Assembly: GCA_011523685.1 (NCBI GenBank)
Contig: WTGG01000020.1
Location: 228,848 to 292,847 of the forward strand
Source of the DNA: Coxiellaceae bacterium
GTDB taxonomy: Bacteria; Pseudomonadota; Gammaproteobacteria; Coxiellales; Coxiellaceae
Direction of reading: 5' to 3'
DNA: 64,000 nt
Shown: piece by piece, positions 56,923 through 64,000 of the stretch
How positions within the stretch are numbered: the first letter of the stretch is position 1
Layout of the letters: every line of letters starts with the position of its first letter
Position numbers and translations under genes: made by a program
The notes under the pieces: model-generated
The model's input: only the letters and a program-made list of their open reading frames with translations
Database searches by the model: none
Told to the model about the DNA's origin: nothing

Positions 56923-57336
56923 CTAATTCACGTAACAAAGGACTTCACCGCCTTTGCCATCTTTAATTGCTTGTGTGTGTGTCATAACACCATTGGAGTT
57001 AGATACGATTGCGACCCCCAAACCTGACTGTACTCCAAAACTTTTTCCGTATTTCTCTAAGTCAGATTTTGACATGTAAACTCGTAAACTCGGCTTACTG
57101 ACACGTTGTATAGAATCAATAACCGCATCACCATTATAATATTTTAAATTAATGGTTAAGGTGCGATCTGCTTTTTCGCCAGCTTCTTCCCAACCCGATA
57201 TATAACCTTCAGACTGTAAAACATTGGCAATGGATGCTTTTAATTTTGAAGCAGGCATTGAGACGGACTTTGAAAAACGCTGCTGTGCATTTCTAATTCT
57301 TGTTAGCATGTCAGCGATAGGATCTTGCATACTCAT
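56923..57336 (-). CDS. rpsH: 30S ribosomal protein S8
   Basis: 137 residues, slightly longer than E. coli S8 (130). [18 protein letters not shown] and the signature [12 protein letters not shown]. In E. coli S8 represses the spc operon by binding near rplE; I cannot confirm the RNA site here. Confidence 0.97.
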   Translation of the reverse strand: MSMQDPIADMLTRIRNAQQRFSKSVSMPASKLKASIANVLQSEGYISGWEEAGEKADRTLTINLKYYNGDAVIDSIQRVSKPSLRVYMSKSDLEKYGKSFGVQSGLGVAIVSNSNGVMTHTQAIKDGKGGEVLCYVN

Positions 57337-57364
57337 AAATGGATTCTCACTCTTTTAATTCTAA

Positions 57365-57661
57365 TTACCAGCTAGCCTTACGCACACCAGGAACATCACC
57401 ACGCATTACAGCTTCTCTTAGGCAAATGCGACATAAACCAAACTTTTTATATGTACCTCTTGGACGACCGCAAGAGTTACAACGAGCACGTAAGCGGGTA
57501 TAACTTTTAGTGCGTGTTTTCTGAAGCTTAGTTTGAGCTTTTTGTTGCTCTTCAAAGCTTCCGTTTTTTGCGATATCTCTTAACTTTTCACGATTTTCAA
57601 AGTTAATTTCAACAGATCGCTGTTTCTTTAATTCTTTATCGATAGCACTTTTCTTAGCCAT
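57365..57661 (-). CDS. rpsN: 30S ribosomal protein S14, long form with intact zinc ribbon
   Basis: 98 residues, the length of the zinc-free proteobacterial S14. The C-terminal part reads [20 protein letters not shown], a complete C-X2-C-X12-C-X2-C motif normally found in the short (about 61-residue) zinc-binding S14. The protein thus combines the long N-terminal extension with a zinc ribbon. Normal position between rplE and rpsH. Confidence 0.96.
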   Translation of the reverse strand: MAKKSAIDKELKKQRSVEINFENREKLRDIAKNGSFEEQQKAQTKLQKTRTKSYTRLRARCNSCGRPRGTYKKFGLCRICLREAVMRGDVPGVRKASW

Positions 57662-57670
57662 GTCTCACCC

Positions 57671-58210
57671 TTAATCTTTTAATGGAAAACCGAAAAACTT
57701 AAGTAGTTCTTTGGCTTCATCATTGGTTGCAGCACTTGTGGTTATTGTTATATCCATACCACGAATTTTATCAATCTTGTCATAATCCACTTCTGGAAAA
57801 ACAATCTGTTCTTTAATACCCAGACTGTAGTTTCCTCGACCATCAAAAGATTTTGGATTTAAACCCCTGAAGTCTCTGATACGAGGTATTGCGATAACAA
57901 TCAGGCGCTCAAGAAATTCATACATACGAATGCCGCGCAAAGTAACCTTACAGCCAATTGGCCATTCTTCACGTACTTTAAATCCAGCAATCGATTTGCG
58001 TGCTTTTGTAACAAGTGGCTTTTGGCCTGCAATGATTTGCATGTCTGCGACAGCCTTTGAGATGACTTTTTTATCACCCACTGCTTCACCAACACCCATA
58101 TTAAGTGTGATTTTTTCAATCTTTGGAACTTGCATGACACTCTTATAACCGAATTTTTCAGTCATTTGAGCGATGATAGAATCTTGATATTGTTGTTTTA
58201 ACGCTGCCAT
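57671..58210 (-). CDS. rplE: 50S ribosomal protein L5
   Basis: 179 residues. [21 protein letters not shown] and [17 protein letters not shown] are L5 signatures. Binds 5S rRNA and contacts P-site tRNA. spc operon, after rplX. Confidence 0.97.
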   Translation of the reverse strand: MAALKQQYQDSIIAQMTEKFGYKSVMQVPKIEKITLNMGVGEAVGDKKVISKAVADMQIIAGQKPLVTKARKSIAGFKVREEWPIGCKVTLRGIRMYEFLERLIVIAIPRIRDFRGLNPKSFDGRGNYSLGIKEQIVFPEVDYDKIDKIRGMDITITTSAATNDEAKELLKFFGFPLKD

Positions 58211-58220
58211 TTTTTTACCT

Positions 58221-58541
58221 TTATACGTCGATCACTTCGTTCGTTGATTTATAGAACCTAACTTTTTTTCCATCGTTAAGAATTTTAAAGCCAACTCTGT
58301 CAGCCTTGTTAGTTTCTGGATTTAGGATAGCAATATTTGAGAGCTGAATAGGTGCTTCTTTCTCAATTATTCCACCTTGTACATTTGCTTGAGGGTTAGG
58401 CTTTTGATGTTTTTTAACCATGTTGATTCCATCAACATAGGCACGCTCACCCACAATTTTAGTGACACTACCAGTACGACCCTTGTCCTTACCAGCAATG
58501 ACAATTACTGTGTCATTTTTTTTAATTTTTTGCATTACCAT
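58221..58541 (-). CDS. rplX: 50S ribosomal protein L24
   Basis: 106 residues. [20 protein letters not shown] (KOW motif) and [19 protein letters not shown]. Initiates 50S assembly near the tunnel exit. The first ATG (58541) has GGAA 8 nt upstream. spc operon. Confidence 0.96.
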   Translation of the reverse strand: MVMQKIKKNDTVIVIAGKDKGRTGSVTKIVGERAYVDGINMVKKHQKPNPQANVQGGIIEKEAPIQLSNIAILNPETNKADRVGFKILNDGKKVRFYKSTNEVIDV

Positions 58542-58565
58542 GACTGTTATTCCAATATTAATTAA

Positions 58566-58934
58566 TTACAAAACTTCTAACGCAAGAGAAACGATTTTCA
58601 TGAAGTTTTTAGATCTAAGTTCACGCGTTACAGGCCCAAAGATACGTGTTCCAATTGGCTGATCTTGATTATTTAATAAGACCACTGAGTTGCCATCGAA
58701 ACGGATCAGTGAACCATCTGTACGACGAACGCCCTTACGGGTACGGACAACGACAGCCTTCATGACATCACCTTTCTTTACCTTAGAACGAGGCATAGCT
58801 TCTTTAATACTGACCTTAATAACATCACCAATACCAGCATAACGGCGCTTAGAACCACCTAGCACCTTAATACACATCACGCTTTTCGCACCGCTGTTAT
58901 CAGCAACATCCAGTACAGATTGCATCTGAATCAT
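58566..58934 (-). CDS. rplN: 50S ribosomal protein L14
   Basis: 122 residues. [19 protein letters not shown] and [20 protein letters not shown] are L14 signatures. Conventionally the first gene of the spc operon; here only 31 bp follow rpsQ, with no terminator visible, so S10 and spc are probably one transcript. Confidence 0.97.
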   Translation of the reverse strand: MIQMQSVLDVADNSGAKSVMCIKVLGGSKRRYAGIGDVIKVSIKEAMPRSKVKKGDVMKAVVVRTRKGVRRTDGSLIRFDGNSVVLLNNQDQPIGTRIFGPVTRELRSKNFMKIVSLALEVL

Positions 58935-58965
58935 GATTTTTCTCCAAAAAAATTACAAAAAATGA

Positions 58966-59232
58966 CTACACGTCAGATTTTTTGCGAATATCTATTAATT
59001 TCCAACTCTTCGTTTTTGACAAAGGTGCACATTCTTGAACTACAACGAGGTCACCGATAGCAGCTGTATTGCCATGATCATGAGCATGCACCTTAGTAGA
59101 ACGTTTAATAAACTTACGATACTTAGGATGCTTTACACGTCTCTCTACCATTACAACGATAGTATCTTGCATTTTGTCACTTGTGACTGTACCCGTTAAA
59201 GTTCTGGGCATTGAATTAGTTTCTGTTGTCAT
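58966..59232 (-). CDS. rpsQ: 30S ribosomal protein S17
   Basis: 88 residues. [20 protein letters not shown] and [18 protein letters not shown] are S17 signatures (OB fold). Its ATG shares one base with the rpmC stop (TAATG). End of the S10 operon. Confidence 0.97.
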   Translation of the reverse strand: MTTETNSMPRTLTGTVTSDKMQDTIVVMVERRVKHPKYRKFIKRSTKVHAHDHGNTAAIGDLVVVQECAPLSKTKSWKLIDIRKKSDV

Positions 59233-59417
59233 TATTTATTCTCGTTTAATAGGGTTTCTATACGAGCAATATCACGTCGATACTGCTTGAAAAGATGCGG
59301 CTTAATAGCCTCACCCATGCCTTTTTGCATTCTCAAAGCAAATTGTTGACTCTGTAATTTTGTCTTTTCAGCTACCAGCGCTTCTGGTGAAAGTGTTTTT
59401 AAATCTTTAAGACTCAT
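59232..59417 (-). CDS. rpmC: 50S ribosomal protein L29
   Basis: 61 residues, two helices. [19 protein letters not shown] and [17 protein letters not shown]. Near the tunnel exit, next to L23. Overlaps rplP by 4 nt. Confidence 0.96.
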   Translation of the reverse strand: MSLKDLKTLSPEALVAEKTKLQSQQFALRMQKGMGEAIKPHLFKQYRRDIARIETLLNENK

Positions 59418-59830
59418 AGCTCTATTTCTCTCTTAACAAATACTGTTTTTACTGGAAGCTTAGCTGCGCCACGTGCAAATGCTTCTCTTGCAAGCTCTTC
59501 GCTCACGCCACTAACTTCAAAAAGAACGCGACCCGGTTGAACTAGGGCTACCCAGTATTCAACATTACCCTTACCTTTACCTTGACGAACCTCTAGAGGC
59601 TTCTTAGTTATCGGCTTATCCGGGAATATTCGAATGACAACTTTACCACCACGCTTAATGTGACGAGTAATAGCACGGCGAGTTGCTTCAATTTGACGAG
59701 CTGTAATTCGGCCAGTTTCAATGGTTTTTAAGCCAAACTCACCAAAGCTTACGCTAGTACCACGTTTTGCAAAGCCACGATTGCGACCTTTAAAGTCCTT
59801 ACGGAATTTTCTACGTTTAGGTTGACGCAT
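59414..59830 (-). CDS. rplP: 50S ribosomal protein L16
   Basis: 138 residues. [19 protein letters not shown] (usually MLQPKRTKFRK in relatives), [20 protein letters not shown] and RGKGN-like [12 protein letters not shown]. Placed between rpsC and rpmC; begins one base after rpsC. Confidence 0.97.
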   Translation of the reverse strand: MRQPKRRKFRKDFKGRNRGFAKRGTSVSFGEFGLKTIETGRITARQIEATRRAITRHIKRGGKVVIRIFPDKPITKKPLEVRQGKGKGNVEYWVALVQPGRVLFEVSGVSEELAREAFARGAAKLPVKTVFVKREIEL

Positions 59831-60535
59831 TTACTTATCCTCTTTTTCCTCAGCTACAGATTCATCAGCTGCAGTAGCTAACTGGATCGTATCTTCTTTC
59901 GCTTTAACTGGTTGAACTTCACCTTTGAAGATCCAAACTTTAACACCAATGATTCCATAAGTTGTTTTAGCTCGAGCCACACCGTAATCGATATCTGCAC
60001 GAAAGGTATGTAAAGGAACACGGCCTTCTTTAACCCATTCACTTCGAGCGATTTCAGCACCACCCAAGCGGCCACCACAACAAATTTTAATACCTAAAGC
60101 ACCTTGGCGCATAGTCGTTTGAACAGCACGCTTCATGGCACGACGAAACATTACGCGACGCTCTAATTGCTGCGCAATGTTCGCTGCAACTAAGTGAGCA
60201 TCAAGTTCAGGCTTTCTAATCTCTTCAATCGTTAAATGCACAGGAACATCGATCATTTTCTGAAGGTTCGAGCGTAAAACTTCTACATCACCACCTTTCT
60301 TACCAATAATCACACCAGGGCGAGCTGAGAAGATAGCCACTTTTGCATTACGCGCAGGACGCTCAATCTGGATGCGACTAATAGACGCACCTTTCAACTT
60401 TTTACGAAGGTATTTACGAATTTTTAAATCGGCATTCAGATAGCTTGCAAATTCTTTTGAACGTGCAAACCACTTTGATGTCCAATCTTTATTTATGCCT
60501 AGTCTTATACCATTAGGATTGACTTTTTGACCCAT
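59831..60535 (-). CDS. rpsC: 30S ribosomal protein S3
   Basis: 234 residues from ATG 60535 ([18 protein letters not shown]), preceded by GGAG; the longer frame to 60574 reads the end of rplV. KH domain with [14 protein letters not shown], then [15 protein letters not shown]. Acidic C-terminal tail. mRNA entry-site protein. Confidence 0.97.
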   Translation of the reverse strand: MGQKVNPNGIRLGINKDWTSKWFARSKEFASYLNADLKIRKYLRKKLKGASISRIQIERPARNAKVAIFSARPGVIIGKKGGDVEVLRSNLQKMIDVPVHLTIEEIRKPELDAHLVAANIAQQLERRVMFRRAMKRAVQTTMRQGALGIKICCGGRLGGAEIARSEWVKEGRVPLHTFRADIDYGVARAKTTYGIIGVKVWIFKGEVQPVKAKEDTIQLATAADESVAEEKEDK

Positions 60536-60551
60536 TAATTTTCTCCAACAA

Positions 60552-60887
60552 CTATTTTGAATCGCCAACGACAACAGTCACATGACAAGAGCGTTTTAAT
60601 ATTCTGTCTCCACGACCCCTTGCCCGAGCTCTGAATCGCTTCATTGTCGGACCCACATCAGCATAAGCACGCACCACACGAAGATCATCAATGTCAGCAC
60701 CTTCATTGTGTTCCGCATTAGCAATTGCTGAATCTAGAACTTTTTTAACGACCGCTGCAGCCTTTTTTGGGCTAAATCGAAGTAATGTTGATGCCTGCTC
60801 AACATCCATACCGCGGATTTGATCGATAACTAAACGAACTTTTTGAGCAGAAATATGCGCATATTTATAAGTAGCTAGGGCGTCCAT
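60552..60887 (-). CDS. rplV: 50S ribosomal protein L22
   Basis: 111 residues. [20 protein letters not shown] and the tunnel-loop region [21 protein letters not shown]. Lines the nascent-chain tunnel; macrolide-resistance changes map to this loop in other bacteria. Start shares one base with the rpsS stop. Confidence 0.97.
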   Translation of the reverse strand: MDALATYKYAHISAQKVRLVIDQIRGMDVEQASTLLRFSPKKAAAVVKKVLDSAIANAEHNEGADIDDLRVVRAYADVGPTMKRFRARARGRGDRILKRSCHVTVVVGDSK

Positions 60888-61174
60888 TATTTTCCTCCCT
60901 TTTTAGCTTTTTTATCAGCTGCATGACCACGATACGTACGCGTGAGAGCGAAATCACCCAGCTTATTTCCAACCATATTTTCAGAAATATAAACAGGCAC
61001 ATGATCACGACCATTATGAACAGCGATAGTTAAACCTACCATTTCTGGCGTAACCATAGAGCGCCTTGACCAGGTTTTAATGATTTTTTTTGAACCTTCT
61101 GATAACGCAGTCTCTACCTTCTTTTGAAGATGATGATCTACGAAAGGTCCCTTTTTAATTGATCTTGATGACAC
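60887..61174 (-). CDS. rpsS: 30S ribosomal protein S19
   Basis: 95 residues. [18 protein letters not shown] and [38 protein letters not shown]. Head protein near the A-site finger. S10 operon. Confidence 0.97.
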   Translation of the reverse strand: MSSRSIKKGPFVDHHLQKKVETALSEGSKKIIKTWSRRSMVTPEMVGLTIAVHNGRDHVPVYISENMVGNKLGDFALTRTYRGHAADKKAKKGGK

Positions 61175-61190
61175 GATTAATCAACCTCTC

Positions 61191-62018
61191 TTATTTCTTT
61201 CTACGGTCACGAATAATCATTTTATTCGTAAACTTATTCTTACGCGTTTTCTTACCTTTAGTAGGCAATCCTGTTGGCGAAACAGGATGACGACCACCAG
61301 AGGTACGTCCTTCACCACCACCATGAGGGTGATCAACCGGGTTCATAGCAACACCACGAACTGTTGGACGCTTACCTCTCCATCGAGTAGCACCAGCTTT
61401 ACCCAATGATCGTAAGCTGTGCTCAGAATTCGACACCTCGCCAATGCAAGCCCGACAGTGTACTAGGACTTTACGCATTTCGCCAGACCTCAATCGCAGA
61501 ATGGCATAATTTCCTTCGCGAGCAACTAGTTGAGCAGAAGTTCCTGCACTTCTGATCATTTGAGCGCCTTTACCGGGCTTTAACTCAACACAGTGAACCG
61601 TTGAACCTACTGGAATATTCTCTAAAGGAAGACAATTACCTGGACTAATCGGTGCAGACTTACCTGAAATCACCTCATCTCCAGCAGATAGTCCTTTAGG
61701 AGCAATGATATATCGACGCTCACCATCAGAGAATAATAACAAAGCAATATAAGCACTTCGGTTAGGATCATATTCAAGACGCTCAACACGTGCGACAATA
61801 CCATCTTTGTTACGCTTAAAATCAATCATACGATAATGACGCTTATGACCGCCACCACGATGTCTAACAGTAATATGTCCAGCGTTATTACGTCCACTTG
61901 TTCTTTTTTTAGATGAAACTAATGGTGCGTAAGGTTTACCTTTATGTAGCTCAGGATTGACTACTTTAACAACAAATCGCCTAGCTGGCGAAGTGGGTTT
62001 AGTTTTAATTAATGGCAT
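61191..62018 (-). CDS. rplB: 50S ribosomal protein L2
   Basis: 275 residues. Basic N-terminus, [20 protein letters not shown], and [20 protein letters not shown] with the conserved His next to the peptidyl-transferase centre. S10 operon, 11 bp after rplW. Confidence 0.98.
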   Translation of the reverse strand: MPLIKTKPTSPARRFVVKVVNPELHKGKPYAPLVSSKKRTSGRNNAGHITVRHRGGGHKRHYRMIDFKRNKDGIVARVERLEYDPNRSAYIALLLFSDGERRYIIAPKGLSAGDEVISGKSAPISPGNCLPLENIPVGSTVHCVELKPGKGAQMIRSAGTSAQLVAREGNYAILRLRSGEMRKVLVHCRACIGEVSNSEHSLRSLGKAGATRWRGKRPTVRGVAMNPVDHPHGGGEGRTSGGRHPVSPTGLPTKGKKTRKNKFTNKMIIRDRRKK

Positions 62019-62029
62019 AATAATTCTCC

Positions 62030-62329
62030 TTACGATTTCACTGCAGCAACATCAAGTTCTTGACCCTGCTCCAACGTTACGTAGGCCTTTTTCCAAGCCT
62101 TGCGGCTACCTTTTGATTGACGAAAGCGCACTGACTCCGCCTTAACATTACTTGTGCATACAGAGCGAACCTTCACATTAAAGATTTGTTCAACTGCTTG
62201 CTTAATCAATGTTTTAGTTGATTCTTTTGCAACCTTAAAGACATATTGACGAGCATCACCAGAAGACATAGAAGCCTTTTCAGTGACATGCGGTGAAACT
62301 AAGACTTGGTACTGTGATAAATGACTCAT
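62030..62329 (-). CDS. rplW: 50S ribosomal protein L23
   Basis: 99 residues. [12 protein letters not shown] and [19 protein letters not shown] are L23 signatures. Docking site for SRP and trigger factor at the tunnel exit. Start overlaps the rplD stop by 4 nt. Confidence 0.97.
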   Translation of the reverse strand: MSHLSQYQVLVSPHVTEKASMSSGDARQYVFKVAKESTKTLIKQAVEQIFNVKVRSVCTSNVKAESVRFRQSKGSRKAWKKAYVTLEQGQELDVAAVKS

Positions 62330-62937
62330 CGTGACAACCTCTCTTCTAAAATTTTGAGTGATGAAGCTGTCATTAGAACGTCATCGTGTGCAACTAAATC
62401 TAATGGGCTCACTTCAGATGCTGTAACAACAGCAACATTCGGTATATTTCTAGCACTTAAGAAGATTGATTCGTCAAATTGATCAACAATGATCAATACA
62501 TTCTTTAGCGAAAGATCTGTCAATGTTTTTTGAAGATCTTTAGTCTTAGGTGTATCCATAGCAAGCGAATCAATCACTTTTAATCGTTCTTGGCGCTGAA
62601 GCTCAGCGATAATTGAGGCCATTGCCTTACGATACATTTTTTTGTTGACTTTTTGATTATAGTCTTTAGGGCTTGCTGCAAATGTGACACCACCAGTACG
62701 CCAGATAGGACTACGTGATGTACCTGCACGAGCACGACCTGAACCTTTCTGCTTCCAAGGTTTTGCGCCGCCGCCACTAACAGCACTGCGATTTTTTTGA
62801 GCTTTAGTGCCTTGTCTTGCATTGGTCATATAAACCGTAAGAACTTGGTGGATTAATGGCTCATTAAAGTCTGTAGAAAAAATATCTTCTGAGACAGTCA
62901 ATGTTGATGGTGTGTTACCCATTACCTGTATTTCCAT
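62326..62937 (-). CDS. rplD: 50S ribosomal protein L4
   Basis: 203 residues from ATG 62937, one base shared with the rplC stop (TAATG); an ATG two codons earlier is also in frame. TNARQGTKAQKNRSAVSGGG and KPWKQKGSGRARAGTSRSP are the tunnel-loop signatures. In E. coli L4 represses the S10 operon through its leader; here the leader appears absent (see rpsJ). Confidence 0.97.
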   Translation of the reverse strand: MEIQVMGNTPSTLTVSEDIFSTDFNEPLIHQVLTVYMTNARQGTKAQKNRSAVSGGGAKPWKQKGSGRARAGTSRSPIWRTGGVTFAASPKDYNQKVNKKMYRKAMASIIAELQRQERLKVIDSLAMDTPKTKDLQKTLTDLSLKNVLIIVDQFDESIFLSARNIPNVAVVTASEVSPLDLVAHDDVLMTASSLKILEERLSR

Positions 62938-63587
62938 TAGCATGCCCCCTTACTTTTTACTGAGTCAGTAATCACGACATAACCACCTGGAGCACCAGGA
63001 ACAGCACCTTGAAGTAAAACGACATTTTTTTCTTCGTCAATTTTAACTACTTTCAAGTTTTGAGCCGTACGATTAACGTTACCCATTTGCCCTGGCATCT
63101 TCTTACCTTTGAATACACGACCAGGTGTTTGACATTGACCTGTTGAACCAATTGCTCTATGAGATAAGGAGTTACCATGGGTAGCATCTTGCATACTAAA
63201 ATTATGGCGCTTAACACCACCCGCAAAACCCTTACCACGTGTAACACCTGATACGTCAACTGATTGACCAGCTTCAAACTGAGTTAAGGAAGAAGCATCT
63301 CCCAAATTAAACTCTGATAACTGATCTTCTGAGCAACGAAACTCTTTTGTAATATAACAAGCAGAAACATTAGCTTTTGCAAAATGACCCGCAGCGGCCT
63401 TATTTGCACGACTTTGCTTCTTTTCACCCACAGATATTTGTACAGCAGAATAGCCATCTTTGGCTGCTGTTTTAATTTGTGTGATGTAATTTGGTTCCAC
63501 CTGTATCACAGTGACAGCTAGAGAGTGACCGTCTTCGGTGAACACTCTAGTCATTCCACATTTTTTTCCTACTAAACCCAATGACAT
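62937..63587 (-). CDS. rplC: 50S ribosomal protein L3
   Basis: 216 residues. [12 protein letters not shown] at the start and [20 protein letters not shown], then [20 protein letters not shown]. The glutamine methylated by PrmB in other bacteria lies in GQxQTPGR; the x, usually Asn, is Cys here. S10 operon, second gene. Confidence 0.97.
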   Translation of the reverse strand: MSLGLVGKKCGMTRVFTEDGHSLAVTVIQVEPNYITQIKTAAKDGYSAVQISVGEKKQSRANKAAAGHFAKANVSACYITKEFRCSEDQLSEFNLGDASSLTQFEAGQSVDVSGVTRGKGFAGGVKRHNFSMQDATHGNSLSHRAIGSTGQCQTPGRVFKGKKMPGQMGNVNRTAQNLKVVKIDEEKNVVLLQGAVPGAPGGYVVITDSVKSKGAC

Positions 63588-63616
63588 TTTTTTCTCCGAC
63601 TATTCTCTAGCCTTTA

Positions 63617-63940
63617 CTATTCAACACTAATTTGCACATCAACACCGGCAGCAAGATCTAGCTTCATCAAAGCATCAACGGTCTTATCCGTTGGCTGATG
63701 AATATCAACCATGCGCTTATGTGTACGCAATTCATATTGATCGCGCGCATCTTTGTTAACGTGAGGTGAAATCAATACCGTAAAACGTTCGATTTTTGTC
63801 GGTAACAAGATAGGCCCCTTAATTAAGGCACCTGTTCTTTTTGCCGTATCAACAATTTCACGAGTTGATTTATCAATCAGATTATGGTCAAAGCCTTTTA
63901 ATCTGATACGTATTCTTTGATCTTTTTTTACAACAGCCAT
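63617..63940 (-). CDS. rpsJ: 30S ribosomal protein S10 (NusE)
   Basis: 107 residues, a few longer than E. coli (103) because of the N-terminus [28 protein letters not shown] and [24 protein letters not shown] are S10 signatures. Also the NusB partner in antitermination. Only 6 bases separate its ATG from the tuf stop, so it is probably read from the str/tuf transcript without an S10 leader. Confidence 0.97.
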   Translation of the reverse strand: MAVVKKDQRIRIRLKGFDHNLIDKSTREIVDTAKRTGALIKGPILLPTKIERFTVLISPHVNKDARDQYELRTHKRMVDIHQPTDKTVDALMKLDLAAGVDVQISVE

Positions 63941-63946
63941 AATTAA

Positions 63947-64000
63947 TTACTCGATAATCTTAGCAACAACACCCGCACCAACAGTACGGCCCCCTTCACG
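63947..64000 (-). CDS. tuf: Elongation factor Tu, C-terminal 17 residues (cut by window edge)
   Basis: The minus strand reads REGGRTVGAGVVAKIIE then a stop at 63947, the universal end of EF-Tu. The rest of the gene lies beyond the window. Its final Glu codon GAG plus the stop region probably also serves as ribosome-binding site for rpsJ. Confidence 0.95.
   Translation of the reverse strand, partial: REGGRTVGAGVVAKIIE

Noticed and set aside
1..64000. CRISPR arrays, insertion sequences, prophage or integrase genes
   Set aside because: I found no regularly spaced repeats, transposase motifs, tRNA-associated integrase or phage structural genes.

Overview
The window looks like chromosomal DNA of an AT-rich gammaproteobacterium. 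Housekeeping gene order is classical for the class: hemA-prfA-prmC; lolB-ispE-tRNA(Gln)-prs-rplY-pth-ychF; mrcA divergent from pilMNO-pilQ-aroK; and tuf-S10-spc-alpha ribosomal clusters. Long proteins without recognisable domains, several decayed genes, and TTAA direct-repeat boxes resembling the PmrA box of Legionella and Coxiella point to a host-associated relative of the Legionellales. That lineage is an inference; no 16S rRNA or secretion gene lies in the window.

Layout. 1-950: 3' end of an unknown gene. 952-8308 (minus): a membrane protein, rdgB, hemH, an NAD-type malic enzyme, prmC, prfA and hemA. 8385-13921 (plus): lolB to ychF, tRNA-Gln, tRNA-Met and a 44-residue lipoprotein gene. 13970-22137 (minus): an outer-membrane-like protein and a five-gene operon for a YejABEF-like peptide ABC importer ending in an enoyl-CoA hydratase-family enzyme. 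22249-28321: accessory genes (HAD phosphatase, MFS transporter, and a tightly coupled ParB-like/P-loop/GNAT/two APH-like-kinase operon). 28322-31021: gene graveyard with a roughly 520-codon pseudogene. 31022-32011: epmB. 32131-36318: a divergent pair of large uncharacterised genes. 36315-40221: MFS transporter, small secreted protein and FAD monooxygenase, with a duplicated scrap of the monooxygenase gene. 40218-46263: mrcA, pilus/competence genes, aroK. 46276-50230: a secreted DUF3298-like protein and an 872-residue multi-pass membrane protein. 50327-64000 (minus): ribosomal superoperon from rplQ back to the end of tuf.

Main discovery candidate. The three largest uncharacterised genes (GTG at 34119 minus, ATG at 34408 plus, ATG at 50120 minus) each follow a 9-2-9-7-6 promoter module: two 9-nt TTAA-containing half-sites separated by 2 nt, then 7 nt, then a -10 hexamer. 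Two copies share the half-site TTTAATATT and the -10 TATGAT exactly. This suggests one response regulator controls all three, most simply as a PmrA-type regulon of secreted effectors. A weaker box precedes the large pseudogene.

Other points of note: a long-form ribosomal protein S14 with a complete zinc ribbon, a ferrochelatase with a Cys-rich internal segment, tRNA-Gln overlapping the end of ispE, a solute-binding protein with a C-terminal membrane anchor, a minimal secretin operon without pilP, and an AroK whose usual substrate-binding Arg position reads His.
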